Shown in pieces: positions 11,213-21,846 of a DNA stretch of 64,000 nt. The position numbers and the translations under genes are program-made. Source of the DNA: Symbiodinium sp. CCMP2592 (Eukaryota; Sar; Dinophyceae; Suessiales; Symbiodiniaceae). Position 1 is the first letter of the stretch; each line of letters opens with the position of its first letter. The DNA is taken from the NCBI GenBank assembly GCA_905221615.1, contig CAJNDT010006141.1:248001-312000 (forward strand). Reading direction: 5' to 3'. The notes under the pieces were generated by a model. It was not told the origin of the DNA, ran no database searches, and saw only the letters and a program-made list of their open reading frames with translations.

Positions 11213-11918
11213 AAACCAGTCAGCACTTCTAACACGCCCAGTTGTTGAGTTCCCTCCCTTCTATAACCCATTTAGTGCGGCACGATTGCGTATAACCCAG
11301 CAAGGGATCGGTATAGCTACCCCGCTACCAATTGCATAGAAACCTGGGTGATGCCAGAATTGAAGCATTAAGCCGAAACCTGCAAGGCCTAGCACTTTGT
11401 GAGTTACGATGTCTCAGTTAATTGAGGGCTGTCAGGCTTTAGGCTTTTCAGGGTTCAGCGTTCTGACATCCTATACCCCCGTGGCGACGCACAGTTTCCA
11501 GTGACTTCCTGAGAGGAACACTCAAGGCAGGGAAGAGCTTCGAATGTGCCGACCTCAGTATCCGACTTGGGCATACAATGGGGGACTACAGGATTTAGGG
11601 TCTCTGCTTCGTAAGGCCAACCTTTTCAGGAAATATACGAGAAATTCTTACAACGCGACTAGGTTTGTGAGGGGGGGATAATTGTGAATACGAATCATTT
11701 ACGCTCCTGGGCTTCCCTGCGCCCACAACAACCTTTGGCTTTAGGGTTCCTTCTGGTGATATCCGTATCATAGGTTTCTCTTGATGCAGGAAAAACGTAT
11801 GCTTTGGTAGGTCGAAGTATCCTAAACCCAAAACCTCATACCCTAAACTCTAACTCCTGAACCGTAAGGCCTACATGCGCCCGAGGCCTTCAATCCTCAA
11901 CCCTGTGACCCCAGACCC

Positions 11919-12323
11919 GTGCTCAAGGAGCCAGGTCGACGTCGAGTTCCCTGGTTCACCAGCCCTCCAGGCTGCTCTCGAGACTTTAGTAAGCAGAAGG
12001 ATATGGAGCTTATAAGGGAGAATGTTGCATCTTATTCAGGCTCCCTGTTTTCTGCCATGGCAACCTCAGGGTTTGCAGCTTTCGTGGAGACTTACGGGGT
12101 CATACCGCCACCTCGACACATTGAACAGGTTCTCGGGATAAGTCATACCTGGGCTGGTTAGGAACTACTCGCGGTCCAACGGCGGAAAACGTAGTGTGTT
12201 GTGGCCAGCTTCCCCTAAGAAGGCTGAAGGGTCCTCCTTGCGGAAGCCACCAAGTCTTCCAGAGATCTTTATGCAGTCCACCGAACAAGCCTCTCTTGTG
12301 AGAACTTCAAGCTTCACGTAAGA
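11919..12323 (+). CDS. Possible plus-strand exons, unidentified
   Basis: The frame 11919-12161 includes KDMELIRENVASYSGSLFSA, then MATSGFAAFVETYGVIPPPR. About 12210-12323 reads PASPKKAEGSSLRKPPSLPE and IFMQSTEQASLVRTSSFT before a TAA. Composition is protein-like and both lie on the plus strand near the exons ending at 11212. There is no recognised domain and no proven splice junction. They could also be chance open frames in GC-balanced DNA. Confidence 0.25.
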
Positions 12324-12329
12324 CCTGTT

Positions 12330-13500
12330 CCTCGAGTCCAGCCTCTTTTGGGTCGTCTGACGAATTTAGCCCGCAATGCAGTGCGAGACGGGCATGGCAG
12401 ACCAAAAAGCTGATTGGAACGCGGCCCCTCTACGGGAAACTCTAGGTGTGAGAATTGCGCTTATGAGCTGGATGCAAGGCTGCAGACTGAACGTCGGGTT
12501 GTGAGCAGAGCCAGCGAGCCTTAATGCGACCCCACATGCATTGCTGGATATGCTTCACGCAGCTTCCTAGAAGAGATGTTGCCGCAGATTCCTGTGTGCT
12601 CCTCCGAAGTATCATGTAGGTGATGACACCAAACCCGGTCAAAACCAACGGAGCCTTGAGCGCAAACCCTCCGAGACCGAAAGGATCAGCTGAAGCGGCC
12701 GATCGATCTTCAACATTGAAAGTCCTGCTCGGCCTTTAAAGGCAAACGTTCAATTTTCGCGGTAAGAACCCAAAACAGATAGCAGCTACACCTTGCAGTC
12801 ATCGTGATGTTGACGATACTACTGGCATTGGTTCAAAGGGTTTAGGGTTCCTCTTGGTTTAGGGCATAGGATTCTTGACGACAACCGCAAGGACGGGTGC
12901 TACATGGAACCCATGCCCAAACCCTAAATATTAAACGTATTGACATGGGTCTCCTACGATGCAAGTTCCGAGACTTGGCTCCGTACGGCGGGCTCGTGGC
13001 GCCTGCGCGCACGAGCTTTCGTGAGGGTTAACGGCACTGCTGGGCTTGGGGGGGGGACTTTGCCAAGGTATGTAGAGTTCTCCTTTCATCATAACTTTTT
13101 GGAACAAAAAGAATCGTAGAAGAGCGGTAGATATAGAGCAGCCAGAATGACTAGCATGCGATCTCAGGCTTCATTCATGCGATGGAATCCCTGAATATAC
13201 CGATGCCCTAGACCCGGCCCACAACCTCAGCATCCAAAGACTCAAACTCGAAAACGGAACAGCGAAGCAATCCATGCTGCTGCTTCTGCTACAGCTACAG
13301 CTACAGCTACAGCTACTAATTATTATTACTACTACTACTACTACTACTACTATGCAATAACCTTGCTTCTACGGAGTCCACGACTCATACCACCGCCAGC
13401 ACGGTTGTGGGCTTCTATTTCCAGATTCCGTCGTCCGCTCACAGCTGCCCAAGTCCCCGCATCCTTTCTCCAAAAGCTGCCTGACAATGTTGGTCAACGA
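12330..13500. other. Spacer, mostly unassigned
   Basis: It includes a short CAG/CTA repeat run (13279-13352: TACAGC then TACTAC units) and telomere-like snippets near 12840 and 12920. A plus-strand stretch at 12958-13045 (SSETWLRTAGSWRLRARAF) is open, but too weak to call. Confidence 0.5.
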
Positions 13501-13506
13501 TGTGGC

Positions 13507-13612
13507 CCTAAGGGTCCATGTACCCATATAGAGATACATGAGCCCCAAAGTACCTGTTTAGGGACTACATTAAGGCCAATGTATATACTATATGAGTACA
13601 TGGACTCTTAGG
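13507..13612. mobile_element. Foldback element, family E, abutting the MYND/RING pseudogene
   Basis: CCCTAAGGGTCCATGTACCC pairs with GAGTACATGGACTCTTAGGG. Its right edge is about 30 bases from the stop of the MYND/RING sequence. Confidence 0.82.
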
Positions 13613-13644
13613 GTGGAACTGTGGAACCTGGAGGACTTCACAGA

Positions 13645-14270
13645 TCAAGTGAACCCACTGTGGATTGCGCAGATGCCTCCAGTAACTGCTGCACGGCAAA
13701 TCGGACAGCCATCCAGTGTCTGCATCGTCCTCCCACAACTCTGGCAAACAGCAAGTATGTCCACACGGAATCAGCGTCCACGAGGCGGTTGCCGCACAAC
13801 AAATGATGCACGTAGTCTTCAGTTCCGCCAGCCTGCTTTCCAACGATTGGTTTTCTTCCGGAGCTCACGTACCATTTTCTGCCTCTCCTCCAGCTCTTCC
13901 AGGATATCGACACAATCGAAAAATTCACCGGAATCCGTAATGGTATTAGCCGATCGAGTGGCCGCCAAAACCTCAGCTTTGCGATGCAATGCAGAGCGGC
14001 ATTCTGCTTTGTGCACCGGCCAGTGCTGAATTTGACAAGCCCGGGAGCATCGCGACTTTGCACCTGCGGCAAAGATGTTTAGCCTTGCGACCGCATGTGA
14101 AGCAGCTCCCGGCCGGGCCGCTGCTGCTCATGGACTTGTGTTCCACATCTGCTTGGGCCCACCAACGGCTCTGGTCGGCCTACGCAACATAACAACGCGC
14201 AGACGGCTCTGGTTCTTGCATAGAGGCTTCGGGCCATCTCATGGTCTTTCCTGGTCTTATCTGCCATCAC
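13645..14270 (-). pseudogene. MYND plus RING finger gene with at least three frameshifts
   Basis: Reading across frames on the minus strand gives an ordered protein. Near 14131 it starts with SSSGPAGSCFTCGRKAKHLC and CRRCKVAM, then QHWPVHKAEC, which together form a MYND zinc finger (paired CxxC, then C and H-K-x-x-C). A helical stretch follows (ILEELEERQKMVREL, SLESRLAELK). The end is a C3HC4 RING of the IAP/MDM2 type: CIIC, IPCGHTC, CQSCG, CPICRAA, with a stop at 13645. Frame breaks fall near 14050 (inside the MYND), near 13850 and near 13755 (inside the RING). Upstream reading (KDHEMARSLYARTRA, to 14270) suggests more N-terminal protein and a further break. RING proteins of this type are ubiquitin ligases. 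No intron is seen, which would fit a retroposed copy. Confidence 0.72.
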
Positions 14271-14299
14271 CGGTGGATGAAGCTGACCCCTACAACTAG

Positions 14300-15412
14300 G
14301 CAGATCGCTCTACACCTGGTCGACTATTGGGTGCGTCGAAGCTACCAGTACTTTCAAGCTAATGGTGCTTTCAAGGCCAAGGGTTTGCAGGCAAGAAAAT
14401 AGACTGTCCAGCACTTTGCAACTTGGAGACAGACACCCATGGAGCAACCTTACTTGCTGAGCAGGGGTTCTTCCAAATTTCTAACACGCGCCACGGGAAC
14501 CTGCCGTCTCAACGCCCGCTGGCAAATGCTTCCTGAGTGACGGGCATCCGGCCACATGACTCTTGAAGGTACTGGTCCTCTACTTGTCCAGTACACCAGA
14601 AAAACTAAAGGTAAACGACATTTGGGATAAAATGTGGATTATAGGAACCTGCCAAATTTACTACGAATAAGATACATTATAACACGATGCAACCCACATG
14701 GTAATTGAAGCCAAAACCCGTTCACGGTACACGTCCTTCAGAGACCAAGATTTGTGGCCACCCTCCCGGCATGAAGGGCTTAGGGTCTGGAGTCTAGACG
14801 TGCCTGATTTAAGTTCTGGGTTAGGTTTCATGTGCAGGCCCTAATAGTTTTAATCGGAGCCTGGGGGCACATTACCCTCACTTCATACAACTGAACCCGA
14901 AGGACTAGTGTCTTGTTTTTCATTCAAGAAGTAGAGAGCAGTCTCGTAGGTTCTCCAGTCCGAGCTGGTTGTGCAGATGGACATCTTCTCAAAGGGTCCC
15001 CAGTACCCACAAAATACAAGGTAGGGCTTCTATACTAGTAGGAACTATCATTGATTAAGGTTTCGATGTAATTACCTATCTACCATTTACGTACTTATGA
15101 CTCGTTCGGCCATTGGGCTCGTGCATGCAGGTCAGTGCTGAGCCGGGAACTGAGCAGTGAGCGTTGCATTGTGCTCCTGCGCCTCGCAAGTAGCGCGGTA
15201 AACGCCGAACCCTGTGCAGGGTTTACGGGCTGAGGACTTAGGGCTCATAAGATATAGGGATTAGAGCCCTAGCCCCACCTAAACGTGAATCCCTGAACTG
15301 CTGAAATCCAAAGACCTACTGCCCACATTCTAAACCGGCACTGGTGACACAACACTGCGTCTCTCTGTTAAGTATCCCCGCATACCCTCTATAGAAAATC
15401 CCAAACTCCACC
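14300..15412. other. Spacer, no supported gene
   Basis: Mixed unique DNA with few repeats. It contains no long frame and no conserved short exon that I can recognise; upstream exons of the MYND/RING sequence could be hidden here. Confidence 0.5.
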
Positions 15413-15771
15413 CTACTCACCCTGCTGACTTGGCCGAAACGAGCTATTACACCGTTGTAACTCTCTTACAAAACTGCTAAGCCCCAATACCCCAGCGATC
15501 GAATCTTCACAGCCCGGGTCATGAAGTTTTGATTTGTTGCGGTCCCCCATGGTTTTGTTCTTCGCATGTAAGTTTCGGTTTCTAGTCTGTGACCGCCAAA
15601 ACGCAATAAGCACAGCAAAACTGGCCATTACAATTACGAACAATGGCACGGTCACAGCAAAGACAACCATGCTAGCGGTAGTTACCTTCCTCAAATCCCA
15701 AGCCTGCGAACTCAGGCCTGCATTAGCCCTGTGGAACGATTCTGAGGCGACCTCTTTCTTCCCAAGTGGCC
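15413..15771 (-). CDS. Possible single-span membrane protein fragment
   Basis: A minus-strand frame is open from the edge of the foldback element at 15772 down to a stop at 15413. It reads KKEVASESFHRANAGLSSQA, then a hydrophobic segment of about 25 residues (MVVFAVTVPLFVIVMASFAV), then a basic stretch (RSQTRNRNLHAKNK). That is the layout of a signal-anchor or single-pass membrane segment with positive residues on its cytosolic side. No homologue is recognised. Upstream sequence is cut by the foldback element, so the 5' part may lie in another exon or be lost. The ATG at 15694 is only the first available start. Confidence 0.35.
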
Positions 15772-15896
15772 ATATGGGAGTTTCCGAAAAAGGACCGGTT
15801 CCGTATTTTGGGGTCCTAGTCCTTATAATAAGGATCCTACTATTTAAGGAAATAAATTAGGATTTAGGTCCCGCATTTTTTCGGAAATCCCCATAT
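15772..15896. mobile_element. Foldback element, family A, inverted interior
   Basis: CATATGGGAGTTTCCGAAAA pairs with TTTTTCGGAAATCCCCATAT. The interior CTTATAATAAGGATCCTACT is in the opposite orientation to other copies. It cuts the 5' side of the membrane-protein-like frame at 15413. Confidence 0.85.
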
Positions 15897-16447
15897 ACAG
15901 TATACAGTAGGAGAAGGTATGCGGAGGCATCGGCAACTCTGGCGACTCGAAACCTTAGGCCCTAAACTATAACCCGAAACCCCAAACTCTAGACCCTATC
16001 TGTAGCCGAAAAGACCTGCCTTTTTAGGGTTCCATGTTACGGTATCTCTATATATAGTTCCTGAAAAAAGTAGGTCTTTTGTGCCACAGGTAGACCCTAA
16101 ACCCCAAACCCAACTCTGGACTGGCATCCAAGCGCACAGGTCCGACCATCGACCCAATCCGCAAGCCTTTAAAGCCTTTAAACCCTAAAGCCCTAAACCC
16201 TGCCTGAACCCCAAATGGGCTTATAAGTCTCCTAACATGGGTTATCAAGCATAGTTACCCTACTTATACCCCTACTTAAAACTACCCCTAAACCCTAATC
16301 CCTAAACCCTCTAGAACCCTTAAAAGTAACCCTAAACCCCTCATAGCCCTACTTATAACTACTCATGAACCTCCAAGTATCACTGACCACGCGAGCCTGC
16401 CAGGCCTTGAAATTTCGGCGCTTAGGAAGCTTTAGCGTTCAGTATGT

Positions 16448-16553
16448 AATACAGGGGGCTTAAGAATTAGACTGGGGTTTCGGGGCCCATTATACTATAC
16501 TTATGATGAGGAACACCCACAGCAGTATTGGTAATTATTTAGGCCCCTCGATT
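16448..16553. mobile_element. Foldback element, family C
   Basis: GGGGGCTTAAGAATTAGACT pairs with TAATTATTTAGGCCCCTCG around CATTATACTATACTTATGAT. Confidence 0.75.
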
Positions 16554-16569
16554 AAGGGCTTAGGATGTG

Positions 16570-16672
16570 GATTCCTCGGGTGTTTTGGGCAATCCAAGCC
16601 ACTCGACAACCCACCTCAGCTGAGTGCACGACGGCTTCGTCTGTCTCACTTCCAGTGATTCGGGCAGCCGAG
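16570..16672 (-). CDS. Short minus-strand exon candidate
   Basis: The minus strand reads EASAARITGSETDEAVVHSA, then EVGCRVAWIAQ, between telomere-like repeats and a foldback at 16448-16553. It lacks stops, has a charged, protein-like composition and sits at the spacing seen for micro-exons elsewhere in the window. No family is recognised. A GT donor follows GAG (…HSAEV region), so the exon may be shorter than listed. Confidence 0.28.
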
Positions 16673-18198
16673 GCCTCAGTTAGGGGTTTGCTTAAACTCC
16701 GTTAAGGATCCGTGTACCCAAAATAGCGTTCCGATAAGGGCTCCTATAAGGGTTCTATAAGAGTTCTATGAAAGCGTTCTAGGATTATAGGGTTTAAGGT
16801 TAAGGGTCCATGTACCCACATCAAACAGCAGATACTTTGGTCTCAAAGCACCTCTATAGGGACTACTTTAACGCCACAGTATAATATACTCTTTGGGTAC
16901 ATGGACCTTGAGGGCTTAGGGCTTATTCTAGGGCTTAGGGGTTAGGAATCAGGATTGTGGGGGAAGGGTTTCACGTATTGGGCTGTAGTGTGTAAGGTCT
17001 AAAGTTTAAAGGTGCTGAGGTTCAGGAGTGAAGAAGGAGACTCAACAAGGACATGAGCAACATAATTTTGCAAAAAAACATCTACCTTTATAGGCTTCTT
17101 GATTATGCGATATGTTATGGGATATACCTAGCCTTGTTTTCGCTTGCGTGCGTTTCACGGGCCCTAGACTAGAAGCTCAAAAGTTGCAAACCCAATAACC
17201 TCAATCCTTAAGAGTAACGTATAGGGCATCCCAGCACTATTTGGCCTTCATTCGGTTTCCAACTTTATGGGGTTGACTGTAGGGTTTAGCGACTTCGGGC
17301 TTTAGGGCCTAGGGTCTACCCGTGACCCAAGACACCTTCCTTTTTCAAGGAACTTTAAATAGAAACCAGAATAAAGAGCCCGAAAAAAGGTAGGTCTTTC
17401 CGGCTACAAGTAGGGTTTCGAGCGTTACGGCTCTAGGACGTAGGTCTTACGGGTTTACCATAGAGTGATTCAAGATGTGCAGGGTGAAGAGTCTTCGAAA
17501 TCTTTCAGGGACCCGGACCAGAACTGCAACACCTAATTACCAGGCTTAGGTTTGGGGGGGTTTGGGGGCTTGATTATAGGGTTTAGGGGCTTAGGGTCTA
17601 GGGCCCAATTTCATTTTTATGTGAGAATCACCACAGGTTCCTTTCTGGCGGAGCAACTCAGTTGATCCCTTCAACAAACCTCAAAACGCGCAAACCACCT
17701 ACACCTTCAACCTGAACCCGTAAAGTCCCAACAAGTGAAACCTGAAACCACAAACCAAACTGTGATCCTTCGCCTAAAGCCCCAGACCCCGAAACCACCA
17801 AACCGCAACGATCCCTGTTGAAACTACAAACAACAAATGCCACAGCCCCCAAACCCACAACCCCGTTGCTGCTGAGTTCTTTTGCCTTCCTACATCAGAA
17901 TAGGGTTTCGGGTTAGAGCATAAACGGAATACACGGACATGCTGTTGCTAATTCAGACCACCAGATTTCCTCGCGAACCGAAGCCACCCCTCTGGGCAAA
18001 CGACTTGCTGCGAATGCAGCAGATGAATGATGAAGACCTGGCTCTGAACGCTTGAGGGTTTAGGGCTTAGGGTTTGGGTTTAGAGTTTAGGAGTTGCTAA
18101 GCCAAAGGCTAAAGGAATCATCTGAACAGGAGTCTGAGATTGCACAGGGCCTGCTTGAAATAAAAATCCTATGAGTCTTCCGAGCCGTGCACCACTGC
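16673..18198. other. Spacer with repeats and one weak plus-strand exon
   Basis: Holds foldbacks 16803-16910 and 17175-17266 and telomere-like tracts. Two related inverted pairs have ends GACCTNCCTTTTT and AAAAAGTAGGTCTTT (16010-16100 and 17330-17410). Around 17967-18053 the plus strand reads RFPREPKPPLWANDLLRMQQ and stops at once after; a second frame is also open, so it is not listed as a gene. Confidence 0.5.
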
Positions 18199-18395
18199 TT
18201 AACCGAATTTCTGAGCCACTCGAAAGCACGACACTGGGTATCCTATCAGGCACACATACGTAAGGTAGATATTGAAAATCAGTCGCGAGACCCAATGCTC
18301 ACAACGATGGTTCCCAAATCCCTTGCACATCTCGAAATCCTTTGAGCTTGCACTGCTAGGCATTGTTTCACTACCCTCAATGCCCCTCAAGCCAC
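18199..18395 (-). CDS. Short minus-strand exon candidate
   Basis: The frame from ATG 18390 reads RGIEGSETMPSSASSKDFEM, then CKGFGNHRCEHWVSR, after which it becomes hydrophobic and low in coding character. Cys and His spacing (C-x7-C-x-H) may mark part of a metal site. No family is recognised. A splice donor probably lies near 18290. The opposite strand also has an open frame here, so orientation rests on composition only. Confidence 0.25.
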
Positions 18396-18970
18396 TCGAC
18401 TTGTTGGAGATCTTTCGAAATGCCCTTCCGAGATTTATACTTTATACAGTTCCGATTCCCACTTCTAAACTCTAAGCAGGATCAGGTTGAGGGAAGCTTG
18501 CAGACACGCACGCGAAACAACATGCACACGCTCGTGAAACCCGGGATCCGGATGCGACAGCATCCCCAGCCCTGAACCATAAACTAAACCATAAACCCTA
18601 AACCCTAAGCCCTAAACCGCAGACACCAACACGCTGAGTGCCGTGCTACAAGGAATGAAGAGGCCCACCTGGACAGCCCAACCTCAGCGTACCGGATGCA
18701 TCCGAGCCGTGTCGTCTGCAACCCCGAATGTGCAACCCAGTACCACTTCAACATCTTCAACTTTCGTGGCGGATAGACAGAGAACGTATTGCTTACCATT
18801 CGTGATCGACAATCCGCGATACTACTATAACACTGCCAGTCCACTGCCACTATACTACTGTCCTATTTCGGTTGAGGTTCCAGGGCGAAAGGTTTAGAAT
18901 ATAGGTTCTGTCCTAATCCCTTATCCCTACATCGCAGGTTGGTCAGGGTTTAGGGCTGAAACCCATATAC

Positions 18971-19186
18971 TCACAAGCACTTTGCGCGGTAAACAATAAC
19001 CTCTTCTCCGTTATAACTCCAAAAGGCGCTGAGCCGACGGAAACCAAAAACTCCCATTCCACCATCCGCATGTTCACTTCGGAAAATCTTAACCGTTGGC
19101 GTGCCGTCGTCAATGCCGGCGCGCCGGCGTCGTGGTCGCAATATGGTTGCAATAGAAGGCCGAAAGTTGAAAATCGGCGACTGCAC
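18971..19186 (-). CDS. Unidentified small open frame
   Basis: Seventy-one codons with ATG at 19186 read SIATILRPRRRRAG, then PTVKIFRSEHADGGMGVFGF and FWSYNGEEVIVYRAKCL before a stop. The second half has balanced, protein-like composition. No domain is recognised. It could be the last exon of a gene whose upstream part is not identified; telomere-like DNA lies on both sides. Confidence 0.28.
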   Translation of the reverse strand: MQSPIFNFRPSIATILRPRRRRAGIDDGTPTVKIFRSEHADGGMGVFGFRRLSAFWSYNGEEVIVYRAKCL

Positions 19187-19290
19187 CCTAAATCCTAAAT
19201 CCTTAAGCCGGTAACGGCATCATCTTCCAGCTGTCGATTTAAACACGCTCCCCCGCATCCGGTGCCGCGATGCACTTTGCCACCTGACGG

Positions 19291-19291
19291 T

Positions 19292-19344
<53 letters not shown>

Positions 19345-19357
19345 TAGCAGTAGTAGC

Positions 19358-19413
<56 letters not shown>
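19291..19413. repeat. (AGC)n-(AGT)n trinucleotide repeat
   Basis: About 16 AGC units pass through a GGAGTAGC step into about 18 AGT units. Both strands are open across it (poly-Ser and poly-Leu), but nothing outside the repeat looks coding. Confidence 0.93.
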
Positions 19414-19661
19414 CCCAACCCTTCCCAAGGGCCCGTTATTTAGGTAACTGGGGGTTGGTTCCAAAAATGTTGGGAACCGATACTTTGGTTCCTACTCGAT
19501 CTTGCTGTTTTGAGGAGTTTGGGAACACGAATCCAAGAAAGATGATGTACTTCTTGGTGTGATTGTCACTTTTCAAAGGATTATGTTGAAAAGTATGCAC
19601 AGCACAGGGAAACCCAGTGCATCGCAAAGGGTCGCTCCATTTTTCTCGATGCCGGAAACGT

Positions 19662-20057
19662 CTAATCCATAGCCTCTAGATTCACAGCCGGTGCAGTTGC
19701 ACGCTGCACGTTCACAAAACTGCCCATCCTCCATTGACAGCCTGGGGTATGCTGCTGTGCCCCTGGATTCTCCCTGCAAAGGCTGCAGCAAAACGTGTGA
19801 TTTGTACCCGGGAGCAACATACGACTGCAATTCGGACAGGTGGGTGTCATGCCATCACGTCGTGTGTGTGCAGCTTGTCGGCGGTAGCAATGGTTGCTGT
19901 GTTCCCCACCGGCACCATCTCTGCAGATGCGACAGCAAAACTTATGTTTGCCAACCACTTCCACAAAGCACTTCCGGCAGCGACGAGGCTGCTTCAGTTG
20001 CTCCAGGTCTAGCCCAGCTGATGCCATAACTAGGATTGGACAAAAGAACTGAATCAC
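19662..20057 (-). CDS. Small protein with tandem Cys/His knuckles
   Basis: The frame has ATG at 20057 and at 20024 (MASAGLDLEQL). The second seems the better start, because the first eleven residues have no homologous look and overlap a plus-strand coding block. Two knuckles of about 35 residues follow. The first is CRKCF, HKFCCRICRDG, then HSNHC; the second is CPNCSR, HTFCCSLCREN, then HTPGC. The arrangement C-x2-C, H-x2-CC-x2-C, H-x3-C is a recurring symbiodiniacean motif that presumably binds zinc. The C-terminal tail is short and unremarkable, with a stop at 19662. The protein is 121-131 residues. Function unknown. Plus-strand frames opposite it are shadows. Confidence 0.72.
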   Translation of the reverse strand: MIQFFCPILVMASAGLDLEQLKQPRRCRKCFVEVVGKHKFCCRICRDGAGGEHSNHCYRRQAAHTRRDGMTPTCPNCSRMLLPGTNHTFCCSLCRENPGAQQHTPGCQWRMGSFVNVQRATAPAVNLEAMD

Positions 20058-20775
20058 CGTTTAGGTGCTATGGATGCTGAAACTGCTGCGAAGGTTTTTC
20101 ATCATCACATGCAGGATAGGACTTTAAAATGGGAGCATATTCGTAACTGGCAGTATAGGGCTGGTGCAAGGTTTTCGGCTATAGCGAGTGGCCATGGATG
20201 CTTGGATTGGCTTCGAAGGAATTGATCAGGCTAGGCTCTTTAAGGGATTATGGGGTTTAGTCCGTTCAACACTCCGACTATTTGCACAGGATGAATTTAC
20301 AGCAGGGATTATCCATGTCTGATTTGTTGTCTTTTGGGGCTTATAGGGGTTCGGGGGACTTGACGGAATTGGTTTTTCTTTGCAAGCTTAGCACGGTGGC
20401 TTGTAATCAACATACAGGGGCCCACGGTTTTGCTACTAAGTTCCTTGAAGCCAATATGGGTCTTAGGCTTCAGTTCTTTCGGGGTACAGGCTTTTAGGGA
20501 AGTAGGGGAGATACAGGACTCAGAGGGATATTCAAGGCTTTCGATTTCATGGGCCTTCAGCACTTCAAGAAAGGTGTTTGGCATCTCCGTTTCGACATTG
20601 CATATTAGCGAGGTGTATGAACTCTAGAATTTCTTTTGGTGAGATGGGGGCGGCAAGCTTCAATAGTTTTATTGCGAGGGCCGGGAAATTAGTCAACCCT
20701 GATCAATCCGAAGCCCCTCAAGGCGTTAAGCTTGCAGCTTCGGCTTGCCTACGTTTGCAACAGCCTCTGCCCTAA
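20037..20775 (+). pseudogene. Decayed plus-strand coding block with T-rich third positions
   Basis: Several abutting plus-strand stretches read as protein in different frames. From 20037: LNHRLGAMDAETAAKVF, WEHIRNWQYRAGARFSAIA, HGCLDWLRRN. Then, after a shift: QARLFKGLWGLVRSTLRLF. Then from 20282: SMSDLLSFGAYRGSGDLTE. Then IFKAFDFMGLQHFKKGVW and, from 20641, GAASFNSFIARAGKLVNPD. Codons mostly end in T, A or G (GCT, GAT, TTT, GGT, TTG) with few C endings, unlike the GC-ending codons of neighbouring genes. I do not recognise the family. Frame changes and stops between segments point to a broken copy or, less likely, a gene with unseen introns. The different codon habit suggests an outside source such as a retroposed, viral or organellar sequence; this is inference. 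Confidence 0.45.
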
Positions 20776-21249
20776 AACCCTTATAAGCGCTAATTAGCTT
20801 CCTATAAAAGCCAATATAACTTCATTTCTCTAGTAGGAGACCCGTACACGTGAAACCCAAACGAAGCCTCACCTTTGAATGAAGTTAAGCAGCTAAGCAC
20901 CTGAATCCCCCGAGGCCCATGGCCAGTACTAGTTCACTACACCGCGCTAAATCCAGCACACTAAACTTGAGCATCTGGTTTCCGGCCGTCGATCTCATGC
21001 ACCAGCTGCTCAGCTGCGACGGAGGCCAGCCTTCTTGGCCCATGCTAACCTGGCCAGGTCGTTGTTTAAGGTGCTAGCTGGTTAAATAACTAGGCACCTT
21101 AAGGAGTTCAGCCCCTGGATGACTGAAGCTAGGCCTGGATCACGAGTTTAAGGACTTATGCACATGTACACTATTATATATATATATATACCCACAGACA
21201 CAAACACAAGGATACACACGTGTACATGTCTGTCTGTCTACGTACATCG

Positions 21250-21805
21250 CAAAGTCTTTGAAAATCTGCATTTGGTCGTGCTGCCTCAGCAGCGAAGCAC
21301 GAAGCATCTTTCGCTCAAACGCTTTCCCAGCATTTCTGCGTGCTGCTGCCTTCAGAACACCCATATGGTCTTCTTCAGAGAAGCAATGATAGGCTCTGCA
21401 GTTCCAGCAGCTTGCCTTCATATCGTCGTTCATCTCCATCATCACCTGCGGATTTTGATATGTATGGACCCAGACCATCATAAAATTCATATGTACATGA
21501 GCGGTCGTATTTGGAGTCTACATTACCAGAAAAAACAATACATATACTCCAGCCCAGAAACGTGCATCTTGGGCAGCAGATGCCAGTGCAAAGACTTGTT
21601 GCGAAGAGCATCCAAGGATGCTGCTTTGGCCAGTCCCAGATACCGGTATCCCTCCTTGCAAATCGCGTCCGCTTGTGTCTGCTCCAAAATCAAAGGGAAT
21701 CGCTCGACCAGGTTTTGCCACTCGGCCAAACTGCACCTGGACATTGCATGCAGTTGCCAGCATACACATACATGTATGTCATGTATGTACATGTTTCGAG
21801 TCATG

Positions 21806-21846
<41 letters not shown>

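Noticed and set aside
17967..18053. Plus-strand exon ending in NDEDLALNA
   Set aside because: Two frames are open and no splice site or family supports either.
19195..19464. Poly-Leu and poly-Ser frames
   Set aside because: Trinucleotide repeat with no coding flank.
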